Positions 1 to 8,828 are shown, numbered from the stretch's first letter. The stretch is DNA of 64,000 nt from Demequina aurantiaca (GCF_000975135.1 NZ_BBRF01000001.1:1242380-1306379); one strand, 5' to 3'. The notes: a model not told the origin generated them from the sequence alone. Translations and numbers: made by a program.

Positions 1-248
1 GTGAGCAGTGGGAGTGCCTCAACGCTCTCTTCACCAAGGAGTCGAACTGGCGTACCGGAGCGGCCAACCCCTCCTCGAGCGCGTATGGCATCCCGCAGGC
101 ACTCCCTGGATCCAAGATGTCGTCCGCCGGTTCCGACTGGAGGACCAACCCCGCGACGCAGATCAAGTGGGGTCTTGGCTACATCAAGGGACGCTACGGC
201 ACCCCCTGTGGTGGCTGGGCGCACTCGGTGAACGTCGGCTGGTACTAG
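1..248 (+). CDS. C-terminal transglycosylase-like domain of a secreted cell-wall hydrolase (5' end outside window)
   Basis: The frame is open from base 3 to the TAG at 246-248, with no start in the window; 81 residues are visible. They match the lysozyme-fold domain that ends actinobacterial secreted peptidoglycan hydrolases. A KESNW segment carries the probable catalytic Glu (visible residue 13), followed by NPSSSAYGIPQALPGSKM and a terminal WAHSVNVGWY. Cys 5 and Cys 69 probably form a disulfide, which fits export. In many actinobacteria an rpfB-like gene sits directly before rsmA and ispE, as here, so the missing part probably holds a signal peptide and DUF348/G5 domains; that is inference. 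The stop lies three bases before the rsmA start. Confidence 0.85.
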   Translation, partial: EQWECLNALFTKESNWRTGAANPSSSAYGIPQALPGSKMSSAGSDWRTNPATQIKWGLGYIKGRYGTPCGGWAHSVNVGWY

Positions 249-251
249 CGG

Positions 252-1127
252 GTGGCCGAATTACTCGGCCCGAACGATGTCCGCAACCTTGCTGAGGGAC
301 TGAACACCGCCCCCACCAAGAAGTGGGGACAAAACTTCGTGGTTGACGCCGGAACCGTCCGGCGCATCGTCCGCATTGCTGGGGTGACTGCCGGCGACCA
401 CGTCGTCGAGGTCGGCCCCGGGCTAGGGTCGCTCACGCTCGCGCTCCTTGAGACGGGTGCGCGGGTGACCGCGGTGGAGATTGACCCGATCCTGGCTGCC
501 GCGCTGGCGCAGACTGTCGCCGAGCGAGCTCCGGAGTTTGCTGGCAACCTGACGGTGATTGGTGCGGACGCCATGAAGGTCGACTCGTTGCCGGAGCCTC
601 CCACCGCACTGGTCGCGAACCTGCCGTACAACGTGTCCGTGCCGGTGATCCTGCACTTCCTAGAGACCTTCGAGTCGCTCGAACGCATTCTGGTGATGGT
701 GCAGTCCGAGGTGGCCGATCGCCTCGCTGCGCCTCCCGGGTCGCGCACGTACGGCATTCCCTCCGCCAAGGCCGCCTGGTACTGCTCAGTGCGTCGGGCC
801 GGAGACGTGGGCCGCGCCGTGTTCTGGCCCGTGCCGCGCGTCGACAGTGCGCTGGTGCTCATGCAACGCCGCGACATTCCTGAGACCACCGTGAGCCGCG
901 AGCAGGTGTGGGCCGTGATCGACGCTTCCTTCGCGCATCGGCGCAAAGGGCTCCGTGGCTCACTGGCCGAGCTCGCTGGTACCAATGCCAAGGCCGAGGA
1001 AGCGCTGGTCGCGCTCGGCATCGAGCCGCTCACCCGCGGCGAGGCACTGGGGATCGCAGACTTTGTGCGCATCGCCGAGGAGCTTGCCCGGCGTGAGGCC
1101 GCAGGCTCTGCCACTCTTGAGCAATGA
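252..1127 (+). CDS. rsmA: 16S rRNA (adenine1518-N6/adenine1519-N6)-dimethyltransferase
   Basis: RsmA (KsgA) dimethylates two adjacent adenines in the 3' hairpin of 16S rRNA with S-adenosylmethionine during small-subunit assembly. The 291-residue product has the family length. The SAM-binding glycine motif (VEVGPGLGS, residues 52-60) and the target-adenine motif NLPYN (123-127) are both intact. The GTG start follows the upstream stop by three bases, so the gene is probably co-transcribed with the cell-wall hydrolase before it. ispE follows after 28 bases, the usual actinobacterial order. Nothing is missing or unusual. Confidence 0.95.
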   Translation: MAELLGPNDVRNLAEGLNTAPTKKWGQNFVVDAGTVRRIVRIAGVTAGDHVVEVGPGLGSLTLALLETGARVTAVEIDPILAAALAQTVAERAPEFAGNLTVIGADAMKVDSLPEPPTALVANLPYNVSVPVILHFLETFESLERILVMVQSEVADRLAAPPGSRTYGIPSAKAAWYCSVRRAGDVGRAVFWPVPRVDSALVLMQRRDIPETTVSREQVWAVIDASFAHRRKGLRGSLAELAGTNAKAEEALVALGIEPLTRGEALGIADFVRIAEELARREAAGSATLEQ

Positions 1128-1155
1128 CATTCCAGTACGACAACGCCGGTGAAGC

Positions 1156-2085
1156 ATGACGCGTGAGGTGACCGTCCGCGCTCCCGGAAAGCTGAATTTG
1201 CAGCTGTCCGTGGGGCCTCAGCAGGCCGATGGCTACCACCCACTCGCGACGGTGTTCCAGGCAGTGGATCTCTTTGAGACCGTCACCGCGTCTGCCCGCG
1301 AGGACGACCAATACGTTCTTGAGATGACGATGCTACCCACGGTGAAGGCGGACCCCGGCGCGGTGCCGTTGGACGAGACCAATCTGGTGATGAGGGCCGC
1401 GCGGGCAGTAGCCACGAAGTACGGCATCACCGACGGCGTGAACTTGCGCATTGTCAAGGGAGTGCCGGTGGCAGGCGGTATGGCCGGCGGGAGCGCCGAT
1501 GCGGCCGCGGCTTTGCTGGCCTGTGCAGAGGCCTGGGACGTGGGCGCCACGCGCGACGAGCTGGACGAATTGGCTGCAGGGTTGGGCGCGGATGTGCCCT
1601 TCGCCCTGCACGGCCACACCGCTGTGGGGCTTGGACGAGGGGACGAGCTGTCGCCCGCCATGACTCACGGCGAGTTTCACTGGGTATTTGCCACGCAGGG
1701 GCATGGGCTCAGCACGCCGGCGGTCTATGCGGAGTTCGACCGCCAGGTAGCGGCGGGGGAGCGTGTGGCACGCGCACCACGTCTGTCCGATGCCGTGATG
1801 AGCGCACTGATGGCCGGAGATCCGCGGGCCCTCGGCTCCGCGTTGGTGAATGACCTCCAGGGCCCGGCACTGGCCTTGGCGCCGCATCTGAAAAGGACGA
1901 TGGCGCTTGCGCGTGACGCCGAGGCGCTGGGTGTGATGATTTCCGGTTCCGGACCCACGGTGGCCGCCCTCGCCCGGTCTCGTCAGCATGCCTTGGCTAT
2001 CGCCGCGCATATTTCCGCTGTCGGGGACTCTGACGCGGTGCTGACGGTGAGCGGCCCGGCCCCGGGCGCGATGGTGATTAGCTAA
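1156..2085 (+). CDS. ispE: 4-diphosphocytidyl-2-C-methyl-D-erythritol kinase
   Basis: IspE phosphorylates CDP-methylerythritol in the MEP isoprenoid pathway. The 309-residue protein is a GHMP kinase. It has the N-terminal substrate segment APGKLNLQL (9-17), the glycine-rich ATP loop PVAGGMAGGSADAAAA (104-119) and the C-terminal SGSGPT motif (263-268). It ends the rsmA-ispE run. The pathway continues at ispH near 57.4 kb and feeds uppS near 34.2 kb. No terminator immediately follows; the 3' flank holds the palindromic repeat at 2161-2375. Confidence 0.95.
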   Translation: MTREVTVRAPGKLNLQLSVGPQQADGYHPLATVFQAVDLFETVTASAREDDQYVLEMTMLPTVKADPGAVPLDETNLVMRAARAVATKYGITDGVNLRIVKGVPVAGGMAGGSADAAAALLACAEAWDVGATRDELDELAAGLGADVPFALHGHTAVGLGRGDELSPAMTHGEFHWVFATQGHGLSTPAVYAEFDRQVAAGERVARAPRLSDAVMSALMAGDPRALGSALVNDLQGPALALAPHLKRTMALARDAEALGVMISGSGPTVAALARSRQHALAIAAHISAVGDSDAVLTVSGPAPGAMVIS

Positions 2086-2160
2086 CTGCACCCCGGTCGC
2101 CCGGCTGCGCGCGATCCCTCACGTGCGCGTGTCGCTAGGGGAAAATCCCGGCCGCCACTC

Positions 2161-2375
2161 TATTGGTCCGATTTCGCACGTTCTGGCGTGCTTCGGCGCC
2201 CTGTTGGTCCTCTTTGGCTCAGGGCGCCTGGCAAGCAAGCAGTCGACGACAACTCTGGGCCTGCTGAACTCGGGCCCACCGACCATGGGTGCTTGACGCC
2301 GCTATGCAGAGTTCCGGGTCAGAAGGGACCAACAGGGCGCAGCAGTCCCAGGATTCGTGCCAAATCGGACCAATA
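2161..2375. repeat. Palindromic intergenic element with TTGGTCC arms (copy 1)
   Basis: This is the main content of the 309-base gap between ispE and the convergent mscL. Two 50-base arms (2161-2210 and 2326-2375) are inverted copies. The outer 20 bases (TATTGGTCCGATTTSGCACG) match at 19 positions and the inner 15 (GCGCCCTGTTGGTCC) are identical; the 15 bases between these blocks differ. About 115 bases separate the arms. The same 20-15-15 layout recurs at 58427-58476, also between two convergent genes. No transposase is present. It may be a REP/MITE-like element or a two-way terminator; the function is unknown. Confidence 0.8.
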
Positions 2376-2394
2376 CGGGGAGGGCGGCCGGTGG

Positions 2395-2781
2395 TTAGGA
2401 CTGCTTGTTGAGGGCGTCGCGGATCTCAATGAGAAGCTCGATCTCAGTGGGCCCATCGTCCACGACGGGCTCTTCCTTGGCTGCGCGGCGTTCCGCAAGC
2501 TTGTTCAGCGGCACGACCACCACGAAGTAGATCGCGGCAGCCACCGCAAGGAAGTTGAAGAGTGCTTGAAGGACAACGCCGAAGCTAAATTGGGCGTCAT
2601 TGATGACGAAATTACCGACACTGGCGAGATTTGGTTGCCCGAAGATCGCGGCGATGAGCGGATTGATCAAACCCTCGACAATGGATTGGATGACTAAGGC
2701 GAACGCTCCGCCGATGACGACCGCGACCGCGAGGTCGACCACATTGCCGCGAGAGATAAATTCCTTGAAGCCCTTGACCAT
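2395..2781 (-). CDS. mscL: Large-conductance mechanosensitive channel
   Basis: MscL is a small homopentameric inner-membrane channel that opens under membrane tension and releases solutes on osmotic downshock. The 128-residue product starts MVKGFKEFISRGNVVDLAVAV, the family's amphipathic N-terminus and glycine/alanine-packed first membrane helix. A second helix is near residues 68-90, followed by a charged C-terminal bundle. The ATG at 2781 was chosen over a longer frame because AAGGAG lies nine bases upstream and the protein then begins like known MscL. The gene is monocistronic and convergent with ispE. Confidence 0.95.
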   Translation of the reverse strand: MVKGFKEFISRGNVVDLAVAVVIGGAFALVIQSIVEGLINPLIAAIFGQPNLASVGNFVINDAQFSFGVVLQALFNFLAVAAAIYFVVVVPLNKLAERRAAKEEPVVDDGPTEIELLIEIRDALNKQS

Positions 2782-2878
2782 GGTGTCGTTCTCCTTGGGT
2801 AGTGAGGTGAGAAGGTCCTGCCTCACACGCTAGCGAATTCTGCGCACTGTGGCGAGGGTCCGCGAGTAACTTCGCGTC

Positions 2879-3565
2879 CTAGGGGGCGACGGTTGAGGGG
2901 TTTGGCTCACGGTCGTCAAATTCGCCCTGGCTCGACGGCAACTGCGGCTGCTGGTCAAAGTCAGACAGTCCATTCCAGGCCAAGTTCACAATGTGCGCAG
3001 CCACGACCTGCTTGGAGGGCTCGCGCACCTCGGCCCAGTGCTGGCCGGTAAGCGCGACCATGCCCACGAGCATCTGCGAGTAGATTGGCGCGACTGCTGG
3101 ATCCAGGCCGCGTTTGATGAACTGGCCCGCGAGCAGTCCCTCCACTTGGGTCGCCACGTCACCGATCAGTGAGGAGAAGGTGCCGGTGGTTTGCGCGACG
3201 GGGGAGTCGCGCACCAGTATGCGGAATCCGTCGGGGCTGTCCTCGATGTACGTCAGCAGCGCCATAGCCGCGCGCTCGACGTGTTGCTTGGGGTGCCCGC
3301 GCTGCGCGAGTGCCTGGGTGAGCGCGCCGGTGAGGTCCCCCACTTCGCGGTCCACGATCACGGCATAGATGCCCTCCTTGCCGCCAAAGTGCTCGTACAC
3401 CACTGGCTTTGAGACATCGGCGCGGAGGGCGATCTCCTCGACGGACGTGCCGTCAAAGCCCTTTTCGGCGAAGAGCGACCGGGCCACGTTCACCAGTTGC
3501 TCGCGGCGATCACGCGCGGTCATCCGGGCGCGGGGGGCCTTCTTGGGTTCGGTGCTCACGTACAT
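2879..3565 (-). CDS. TetR/AcrR-family transcriptional regulator
   Basis: This is a 228-residue one-component regulator. The N-terminal helix-turn-helix (about residues 15-62) contains RREQLVNVARSLFAEKGFDG, SVEEIALRADVSKPVVYEHF and a following GGKEGIYAV, all typical of TetR. The C-terminal half is a ligand-binding helical domain whose effector cannot be read from sequence. The frame continues upstream across the tRNA gene, so I place the start at the ATG at 3565; a GTG two codons later is possible. No partner transporter lies nearby, so the target is unknown. It sits between convergent-type neighbours mscL and tRNA-Gln/glmU. Confidence 0.85.
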   Translation of the reverse strand: MYVSTEPKKAPRARMTARDRREQLVNVARSLFAEKGFDGTSVEEIALRADVSKPVVYEHFGGKEGIYAVIVDREVGDLTGALTQALAQRGHPKQHVERAAMALLTYIEDSPDGFRILVRDSPVAQTTGTFSSLIGDVATQVEGLLAGQFIKRGLDPAVAPIYSQMLVGMVALTGQHWAEVREPSKQVVAAHIVNLAWNGLSDFDQQPQLPSSQGEFDDREPNPSTVAP

Positions 3566-3618
3566 AGTGTGCCGTGAATCCTGGCAGACTGTACGCCGTG
3601 GGGGCGTGAGTCCCTCGG

Positions 3619-3690
3619 TCCGCCCTAGTGTAACGGCAGCATGCAGGCCTTTGGAGCCTTGCGGTACAGGTTCGAATCCTGTGGGCGGAA
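3619..3690 (+). tRNA. tRNA-Gln (anticodon TTG)
   Basis: A complete 72-base cloverleaf. The acceptor arms TCCGCCC and GGGCGGA pair perfectly, the anticodon loop CTTTGGA gives TTG at 3651-3653, the T arm ACAGG-TTCGAAT-CCTGT is intact and the discriminator is A. CCA is not encoded. The outermost anticodon-stem pair is a C/T mismatch. It lies just ahead of glmU, a common actinobacterial position. Confidence 0.95.
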
Positions 3691-3803
3691 CACTCGCCGC
3701 ATGGCTTGGTTCACGTCCCGAGCGACGCGAGCAACCGTGTGTGGCAGGTAGGCTAGGAACATCAATCGCAACCGCCCCACTGGGGGCGAGACGAGGGGGG
3801 CCG

Positions 3804-5372
3804 GTGAGCGACACCCGACCCGTAGCCGTCATGATTCTTGCGGCCGGTGCCGGCACACGCATGAAGTCATCGACACCCAAGGTTCTTCACGAAATCGGTG
3901 GCCGTTCGCTCGTGCATCACGCGCTCGTAGCGTCCGCGGCACTCGAGCCGCAGCGCACGGTCGTGGTGGTTCGCCATGACCGCGACCGCGTCGCTGCTCA
4001 CATCCAAGACATCGCGCCCGATGCATTGATCGCCGACCAGGATGACGTCCCGGGCACTGGCAGGGCAGTCTTCTGTGGCCTCAGCGCCCTGGACACCACC
4101 GCCATCGCGGCAGCAGTCGCGGGCGGCGCAGTCGGCGACCACGCCGTGCTCGACGCCCAGGCTGATGGCGCCATCGTCGTCACCTCTGGCGACGTTCCGC
4201 TGGTCGATGGAGCGCTCCTCCAGGCCCTCGTGGAGGCCCACCAGGCCGCCGGTAATGCCGCGACCGTGTTGACCGCCGAGGTTGCCGTCCCCAAGGGCTA
4301 CGGCCGCATCGTCCGTGGTGACGACGGCGCCGTGTTGGGAATCGTGGAGGAGAAGGACGCCTCCGACGCCCAGCGCGCGATTGCTGAGATCAACGCCGGC
4401 ATCTATGTCTTCGACGCAGCAACCCTGCGCGACAGCCTCGCCAAGGTGGGTCAGGACAACGCCCAGGGCGAGGTCTACCTCACCGACGTGCTTGCCCTGG
4501 CTCGCGAGGCGGGCGGTCGTGTGGGTGCCATGATTGCGCCCGATGCTGCCGCGGTCGAAGGCGTCAACGACCGGGTTCACCTGGCGCAGGCTGCCACGGC
4601 CATGAATCGTCGCATCGTTGAGGGTTGGATGCGCGAGGGTGTGACAGTCCAGGACCCCGCGACCACCTGGATCGACTCGGACGTCACTCTCGCGCCCGAC
4701 TCCACGCTTTTGCCGGGCACGCAGCTCAAGGGCGCGACGACCATCGCGACCGGCGCGGTCATTGGCCCGGACACCACGCTGACTGACGTCGAGGTGGGCG
4801 AGGGAGCGACCGTGGTCCGCAGCCACGGCACGCTCGCCGTGATCGAGGCGGGTGCCACGGTGGGGCCATTCTCGTTCCTGCGTCCCGGTACGCAGCTGGG
4901 AGCGGACGGCAAGATCGGCGCCTTCGTTGAGACGAAGAACGCAAAGATCGGCCCCGGTTCTAAGGTTCCGCACCTCAGTTATGTGGGCGACGCGACCGTG
5001 GGCGAGGGCACCAACATCGGCGCCGCGACCATCTTTGTCAATTACGACGGCGTCGATAAGCACCACACTAACGTGGGTAGCCACGTGCGCATCGGCTCCG
5101 ACAACACGCTCATCGCGCCGCTGACTATCGGTGACGGTGCGTACTCGGGCGCAGGCACCACCATTCGTCACGACGTCCCCGCCGGAGCACTCGCGATCAA
5201 CAGTTCACCGCAGCAAAACGTGGAGGGTTGGGTCCAACGACGCAGGCCTGGCACACCATCGGCCGATGCCGCCGCACGCGCTGCGGAGGCGAATGGCACT
5301 CGCGACGGGTTATCGTCGGGAGCACAGGAGGAGCGTGCCTCCGCGGCCGCCGACACTAAGGGAGAAGAATGA
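3804..5372 (+). CDS. glmU: Bifunctional UDP-N-acetylglucosamine pyrophosphorylase / glucosamine-1-phosphate N-acetyltransferase
   Basis: GlmU acetylates glucosamine-1-phosphate and then couples it to UTP, giving UDP-GlcNAc for peptidoglycan and, in actinobacteria, mycothiol. The 522-residue product has the uridylyltransferase signature LAAGAGTRMKS (12-22) and a C-terminal left-handed beta-helix with SYVGDATVGEGTNIGA and NYDG acetyltransferase elements. The GTG at 3804 was chosen because GAGGGGGG precedes it and the frame upstream runs through the tRNA. The last 40 or so residues form an acidic, alanine-rich tail of unknown role. Its stop overlaps the prs start by four bases (ATGA), so the two are translationally coupled. 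Confidence 0.96.
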   Translation: MSDTRPVAVMILAAGAGTRMKSSTPKVLHEIGGRSLVHHALVASAALEPQRTVVVVRHDRDRVAAHIQDIAPDALIADQDDVPGTGRAVFCGLSALDTTAIAAAVAGGAVGDHAVLDAQADGAIVVTSGDVPLVDGALLQALVEAHQAAGNAATVLTAEVAVPKGYGRIVRGDDGAVLGIVEEKDASDAQRAIAEINAGIYVFDAATLRDSLAKVGQDNAQGEVYLTDVLALAREAGGRVGAMIAPDAAAVEGVNDRVHLAQAATAMNRRIVEGWMREGVTVQDPATTWIDSDVTLAPDSTLLPGTQLKGATTIATGAVIGPDTTLTDVEVGEGATVVRSHGTLAVIEAGATVGPFSFLRPGTQLGADGKIGAFVETKNAKIGPGSKVPHLSYVGDATVGEGTNIGAATIFVNYDGVDKHHTNVGSHVRIGSDNTLIAPLTIGDGAYSGAGTTIRHDVPAGALAINSSPQQNVEGWVQRRRPGTPSADAAARAAEANGTRDGLSSGAQEERASAAADTKGEE

Positions 5373-6349
5373 CCGCCGTTATCTCGAACTCGAGCGAGCG
5401 ACGCCTGGTGCTGGCTGGGGGTCGGGCTCACCCGGACCTCGCGACCGCCGTTGCCGAGCAGATGGACATTGAGCTTCTTCCCACCACCGCCTACACCTTT
5501 GCCAACGGCGAGCTCTACGTGCGTTTTGGCGAGAGTGTCCGTGGCGCTGACTGCTTTGTTCTGCAGTCGCACGCGGCTCCGATCAACGAGTCGATCATGG
5601 AGCAACTCATCATGGTTGACGCCATGAAGCGAGCCTCCGCCAAGGCCATCACCGTGATCATGCCCTGCTACGGCTACGCGCGTCAGGACAAGAAGCACAA
5701 GGGCCGTGAGCCCATCTCGGCCCGCCTCATGGCCGACCTCTTCAAGACCGCTGGTGCGGACCGCATTATGTCCGTGGACCTGCACACGTCGCAGATTCAG
5801 GGATTCTTCGACGGCCCCGTGGACCACCTGTGGGCCATGCCCCTGCTCGCGCAGTATGTGCGTACCCGCGTCGCCTCGGACAACCTCACGATCGTCTCTC
5901 CCGACGCTGGCCGCGTGCGCCTGGCTGACCAGTGGTCGGACTACCTGGGCGCCCCGCTCGCGATCATCCACAAGCGCCGCGACCCGTCCGTGCCCAACCA
6001 GGTCAAGGTTCACGAGCTGGTGGGTGAGGTGAAGGGCCGTACCTGCGTTCTGGTCGACGACATGATCGACACCGGCGGGACCATCGTTCAGGCCGCAGAG
6101 GCACTATTCGAGAACGGCGCCAAAGACGTCATCGTCACCTCCACGCACGGCCTACTGTCTGGCCCCGCCGTTGATCGCCTGCGCGACTCGGGAATCTCCG
6201 AGGTCGTCGTCACCGACACCTTGCCCATCAGTGACGACAAGCAATTCGACAAGCTCACTGTGCTGTCCATCGCCCCTCTCATTGCCCGCGCAGTGCGCGA
6301 GGTCTTCGACGATGGCTCGGTCACCAGCCTCTTTCAGGGCAACGTCTAA
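5369..6349 (+). CDS. prs: Ribose-phosphate pyrophosphokinase (PRPP synthetase)
   Basis: Prs transfers pyrophosphate from ATP to ribose-5-phosphate, giving PRPP for nucleotide, histidine, tryptophan and NAD synthesis. In actinobacteria PRPP is also the arabinan donor precursor. The 326-residue protein carries the flexible-loop region around YGYARQDKKHKGREP (101-115), the metal-binding DLHT (137-140) and the PRPP loop VDDMIDTGGT (229-238). It overlaps glmU by four bases. A strong hairpin terminator starts nine bases after its stop. Confidence 0.97.
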   Translation: MTAVISNSSERRLVLAGGRAHPDLATAVAEQMDIELLPTTAYTFANGELYVRFGESVRGADCFVLQSHAAPINESIMEQLIMVDAMKRASAKAITVIMPCYGYARQDKKHKGREPISARLMADLFKTAGADRIMSVDLHTSQIQGFFDGPVDHLWAMPLLAQYVRTRVASDNLTIVSPDAGRVRLADQWSDYLGAPLAIIHKRRDPSVPNQVKVHELVGEVKGRTCVLVDDMIDTGGTIVQAAEALFENGAKDVIVTSTHGLLSGPAVDRLRDSGISEVVVTDTLPISDDKQFDKLTVLSIAPLIARAVREVFDDGSVTSLFQGNV

Positions 6350-6358
6350 AACATCACG

Positions 6359-6398
6359 AGAAAGCCCCCAGCTGCCATGTGGCGACTGGGGGCTTTCT
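6359..6398 (+). terminator. Intrinsic terminator after prs, probably bidirectional
   Basis: A perfect 13-base inverted repeat (AGAAAGCCCCCAG and CTGGGGGCTTTCT) with a 14-base loop. It lies between the convergent prs and PAP2 genes, with T-rich ends on both sides, so it can stop transcription from either direction. Confidence 0.85.
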
Positions 6399-6439
6399 TC
6401 GTGTGAGGCGCGGGCACGGTGGGGTCCGCGCGGCACCTC

Positions 6440-7162
6440 TTAGGGAGCCGATGCCGTGGCGGGCAACGTCGTCCCGCCCACCGCCGGCGTCTCCTCCTTG
6501 GTCCGTGCGGGGAGCCAGTTCCAGGCGATGATCGCGCACGTCGCGCCGATGCCCAACCCCACGACCACATCGGTGGGGTGATGCATGCCGCGATACACGC
6601 GCGACAGGGCGACGCCGACGGGCACCAGCACGCAGATGATCTGCACGGTGACGCGTAGCCACACGTTCTGAATCCGCGTCGCACATAGGGCAACGGCCAG
6701 ATACACGCTGGTCGTCGCCCCCGTGTGACCACTCGGAAAACTCGACGTCGGCGCCGCCTGGTCCAACTGCTCCACGTCCGGGCGCTCGCGCCCAATCAGC
6801 AGCGAGGTCGTGAGGAAGATGCTCACCTGCACCGTCAGCGAGATAGCAGGCACGATCGCGAACCACCACATCCGGGACTGCCACCAGATGAACAGCACAA
6901 TGACGGCGCAGGTCCCCATCAAAATGGGGGTATTGCCCATCGAAGAGACATAGTGAGTGATGGTGTCCCACTGGTCGGATCTTGCGTCGACGAACGACTC
7001 ACTGAGCGCATGCTCGTCCAACTGAAAGACGTCAACGATGAGGAAGCCAACTCCAGCAACCGTCACCCACAGCACGATGCTGGGCAGAAGTACGCGCTTG
7101 AGCAGGCCTCGGCCTACCTCGGCGCCAGAGGGCGCAATCGTCCCCGGTCCCGGTCCTAGCAT
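6440..7162 (-). CDS. PAP2-superfamily membrane phosphatase
   Basis: A 240-residue membrane protein of the phosphatidic-acid-phosphatase/undecaprenyl-pyrophosphatase type. The three catalytic motifs are present: a GRERPD form of motif 1 (124-129), PSGH (143-146) and SRVYRGMHHPTD (187-198). About six hydrophobic segments are visible. It probably dephosphorylates a lipid phosphate or diphosphate at the outer membrane face; the substrate cannot be told from sequence. The DUF1206 gene ends three bases upstream, so the two are likely co-transcribed. The 3' end faces prs across a shared terminator. Confidence 0.85.
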   Translation of the reverse strand: MLGPGPGTIAPSGAEVGRGLLKRVLLPSIVLWVTVAGVGFLIVDVFQLDEHALSESFVDARSDQWDTITHYVSSMGNTPILMGTCAVIVLFIWWQSRMWWFAIVPAISLTVQVSIFLTTSLLIGRERPDVEQLDQAAPTSSFPSGHTGATTSVYLAVALCATRIQNVWLRVTVQIICVLVPVGVALSRVYRGMHHPTDVVVGLGIGATCAIIAWNWLPARTKEETPAVGGTTLPATASAP

Positions 7163-7165
7163 CGG

Positions 7166-7960
7166 CTACATCCTTGCGTAACGTGCGCGGGCAAACGAGT
7201 ACAGGCCGTACGCCGCGAACCCGATTCCGACCAAGACCACCAGGATCTGGCCGCCGGGAGCGCCCAGTAGCGTCTCCACCGCGCCGTCCAGGCCCTTGGC
7301 CTTGTCGGGGTCCGCGGTGATGGCCGCATAGGTGAAGAGGACGCCCACCACGCCAAGCGCCGCGCCCTTGGCGATGTATCCAATCGTGCCGAGGGTGCGG
7401 ACGGCTTTCGACAACTCGCGGCCGCCCGTGCCCCTCAGGTCCTCGAGGAATTTCTTTGTCCACCCCTTGTAGACGTGATACACCGCGCCCCCAATGATGC
7501 CGAGTCCCACGGCACCCACGAGGAAGCGTCCGGCCGGAGCAGACATCAGGCTACTGGCGAATCCTTCACTCTGCTCGTCCCCGTCGGAACCGCCGGAGCC
7601 CATCGCGATGGAGATCGTCGTGTAGGCCAGCGCTCCGTACAGCACCGCCTTCCCGGCCGCCTTGGCACGGTCTTTCGCTTCCTGACCGCTGTGGAACACG
7701 TCCGCGAGCTGCCACGCGCCGAGTGCGATGAACGCCACGGCGGAGATCCATAGGATCACGTTGCCTAGAGGCGCGTCGCCGATGCTGCTGAGCGCCGTGC
7801 TCTGGTCGGCCTCGCCACCGGAGCCAAACCCAATCTTCGCGACAATGAAACCGAGAAAGATGTGCAGGACGCCGGAGACAAAGTAGCCGCCGCGCGCTGC
7901 GATCTCCCAGGCGTCACCACTCGAACCGGAACGTGCTTCTGACGTATGTGAGGTTGTCAT
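7166..7960 (-). CDS. DUF1206-family integral membrane protein
   Basis: A 264-residue membrane protein of unknown function. It shows the DUF1206 pattern: three internal repeats, each with two hydrophobic helices, beginning near GYFVSGVLHIFLGF, VLYGALAYTTISI and GYIAKGAALGVVGVLF, and ending with FAAYGLYSFARARYARM. I chose the ATG at 7960; a TTG seven codons upstream is also possible. It is immediately followed by the PAP2 gene on the same strand, which suggests a shared envelope-related role; this is inference from position only. Confidence 0.8.
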   Translation of the reverse strand: MTTSHTSEARSGSSGDAWEIAARGGYFVSGVLHIFLGFIVAKIGFGSGGEADQSTALSSIGDAPLGNVILWISAVAFIALGAWQLADVFHSGQEAKDRAKAAGKAVLYGALAYTTISIAMGSGGSDGDEQSEGFASSLMSAPAGRFLVGAVGLGIIGGAVYHVYKGWTKKFLEDLRGTGGRELSKAVRTLGTIGYIAKGAALGVVGVLFTYAAITADPDKAKGLDGAVETLLGAPGGQILVVLVGIGFAAYGLYSFARARYARM

Positions 7961-7999
7961 GCATGTGCAAACATCCCGCAACGCGAGTTTCTTCCCAGG

Positions 8000-8029
8000 T
8001 TCGACTACGCGCCGGAGAGCAGGTAGACT
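8000..8029 (+). promoter_or_regulatory. Predicted housekeeping promoter of rplY
   Basis: TTCGAC (8000-8005) and TAGACT (8024-8029) are separated by 18 bases and resemble -35 and -10 boxes. This would give a leader of about 110 bases before the rplY ATG. It is a sequence match only. Confidence 0.4.
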
Positions 8030-8144
8030 TGCTCAGTTCCTCGGCGAGGCTGGGCCCAAGCGGCTTGGCGTTATCGACGCGGCAGATGCTTAAGTGGCCC
8101 CTGTCTCGCCCCGGCCACCATCTGACGTCACCAGGAGAATCAAT

Positions 8145-8771
8145 ATGTCTGACAAGCTGAAGCTTGCCGCGGAAGTCCGCACCCAGTTCGGTAAGGGTTT
8201 CGCCCGTCGCGCACGCGCCGCCGGGAAGATCCCCGCAGTCCTTTACGGTCACGGTGGAGAGCCCGCGCACGTCCTGCTCCCCGGTCACCAGACCATGATG
8301 GCGCTCAAGCACCAGAATGCACTGTTCACCATCACCATCGAGGGCGAAGAGCCGCAGCTGGCCATCGCCAAGGACGTCCAGCGCGACCCAGTTCTGCAGA
8401 TCATCGAGCACATTGACCTGCTGCTGGTCCGCAAGGGTGAGAAGATCACCGTCGACGTGCAGGTTCACCTCGAGGGCGAGTCGGCTCCGGGCACCATTCA
8501 CGTGCTCGAGAACTCTTCGCTGTCGATCCTCGCAGAGGCCACGAACCTCCCCGACTCGGTCACCGTGTCGATTGAGGGTCTCGAAGAGGGCGCCAAGGTC
8601 ACCGCTGGCGAGGTCGAGCTCCCCAAGGGAAGCGAACTTGCCGGCGACCCCGAGCAGCTCATTGTCGCTATCACCGTTCCTCGCGTGTCCGCTGAGGACG
8701 AGCAGGTTGAAGAGGAAGTGGCTGCAGAGGCCGCAGCTCAGGCCCTTGAGTCCGAAGAAGAGGGCGCGTAG
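8145..8771 (+). CDS. rplY: 50S ribosomal protein L25 / general stress protein Ctc
   Basis: The 208-residue protein has the 5S-rRNA-binding L25 domain (residues 1-95; RTQFGKGFARRARAAGKIPAVLYGHG near the start) followed by the beta-rich TL5/Ctc C-terminal domain. It ends in an acidic, alanine- and glutamate-rich tail. It binds 5S rRNA in the central protuberance of the 50S subunit. The ATG at 8145 follows AGGAG by about seven bases; the frame upstream is non-coding. prs, rplY and pth usually cluster; here a GH3 gene separates rplY from pth. A hairpin terminator follows the stop. Confidence 0.95.
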   Translation: MSDKLKLAAEVRTQFGKGFARRARAAGKIPAVLYGHGGEPAHVLLPGHQTMMALKHQNALFTITIEGEEPQLAIAKDVQRDPVLQIIEHIDLLLVRKGEKITVDVQVHLEGESAPGTIHVLENSSLSILAEATNLPDSVTVSIEGLEEGAKVTAGEVELPKGSELAGDPEQLIVAITVPRVSAEDEQVEEEVAAEAAAQALESEEEGA

Positions 8772-8798
8772 TCGTCAGCTAGCGATTCCCGCTTTTTA

Positions 8799-8828
8799 CG
8801 AAGCCCGTCACCTTGGTGGCGGGCTTCG
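8799..8828 (+). terminator. Intrinsic terminator after rplY
   Basis: CGAAGCCCGTCACC and GGTGGCGGGCTTCG pair over 14 positions with one G-T wobble and a two-base gap. It lies 28 bases after the rplY stop and ends the rplY transcript before the GH3 gene. Confidence 0.8.

Noticed and set aside
2161..2375. The TTGGTCC element as a CRISPR or insertion sequence
   Set aside because: Only one inverted pair, no regular spacer array, no cas genes, no transposase and no target-site duplication that I can see.
3867..5171. A 434-codon minus-strand frame opposite glmU
   Set aside because: Low-complexity mirror of glmU codons with no ribosome-binding site or domain; glmU is complete on the other strand.
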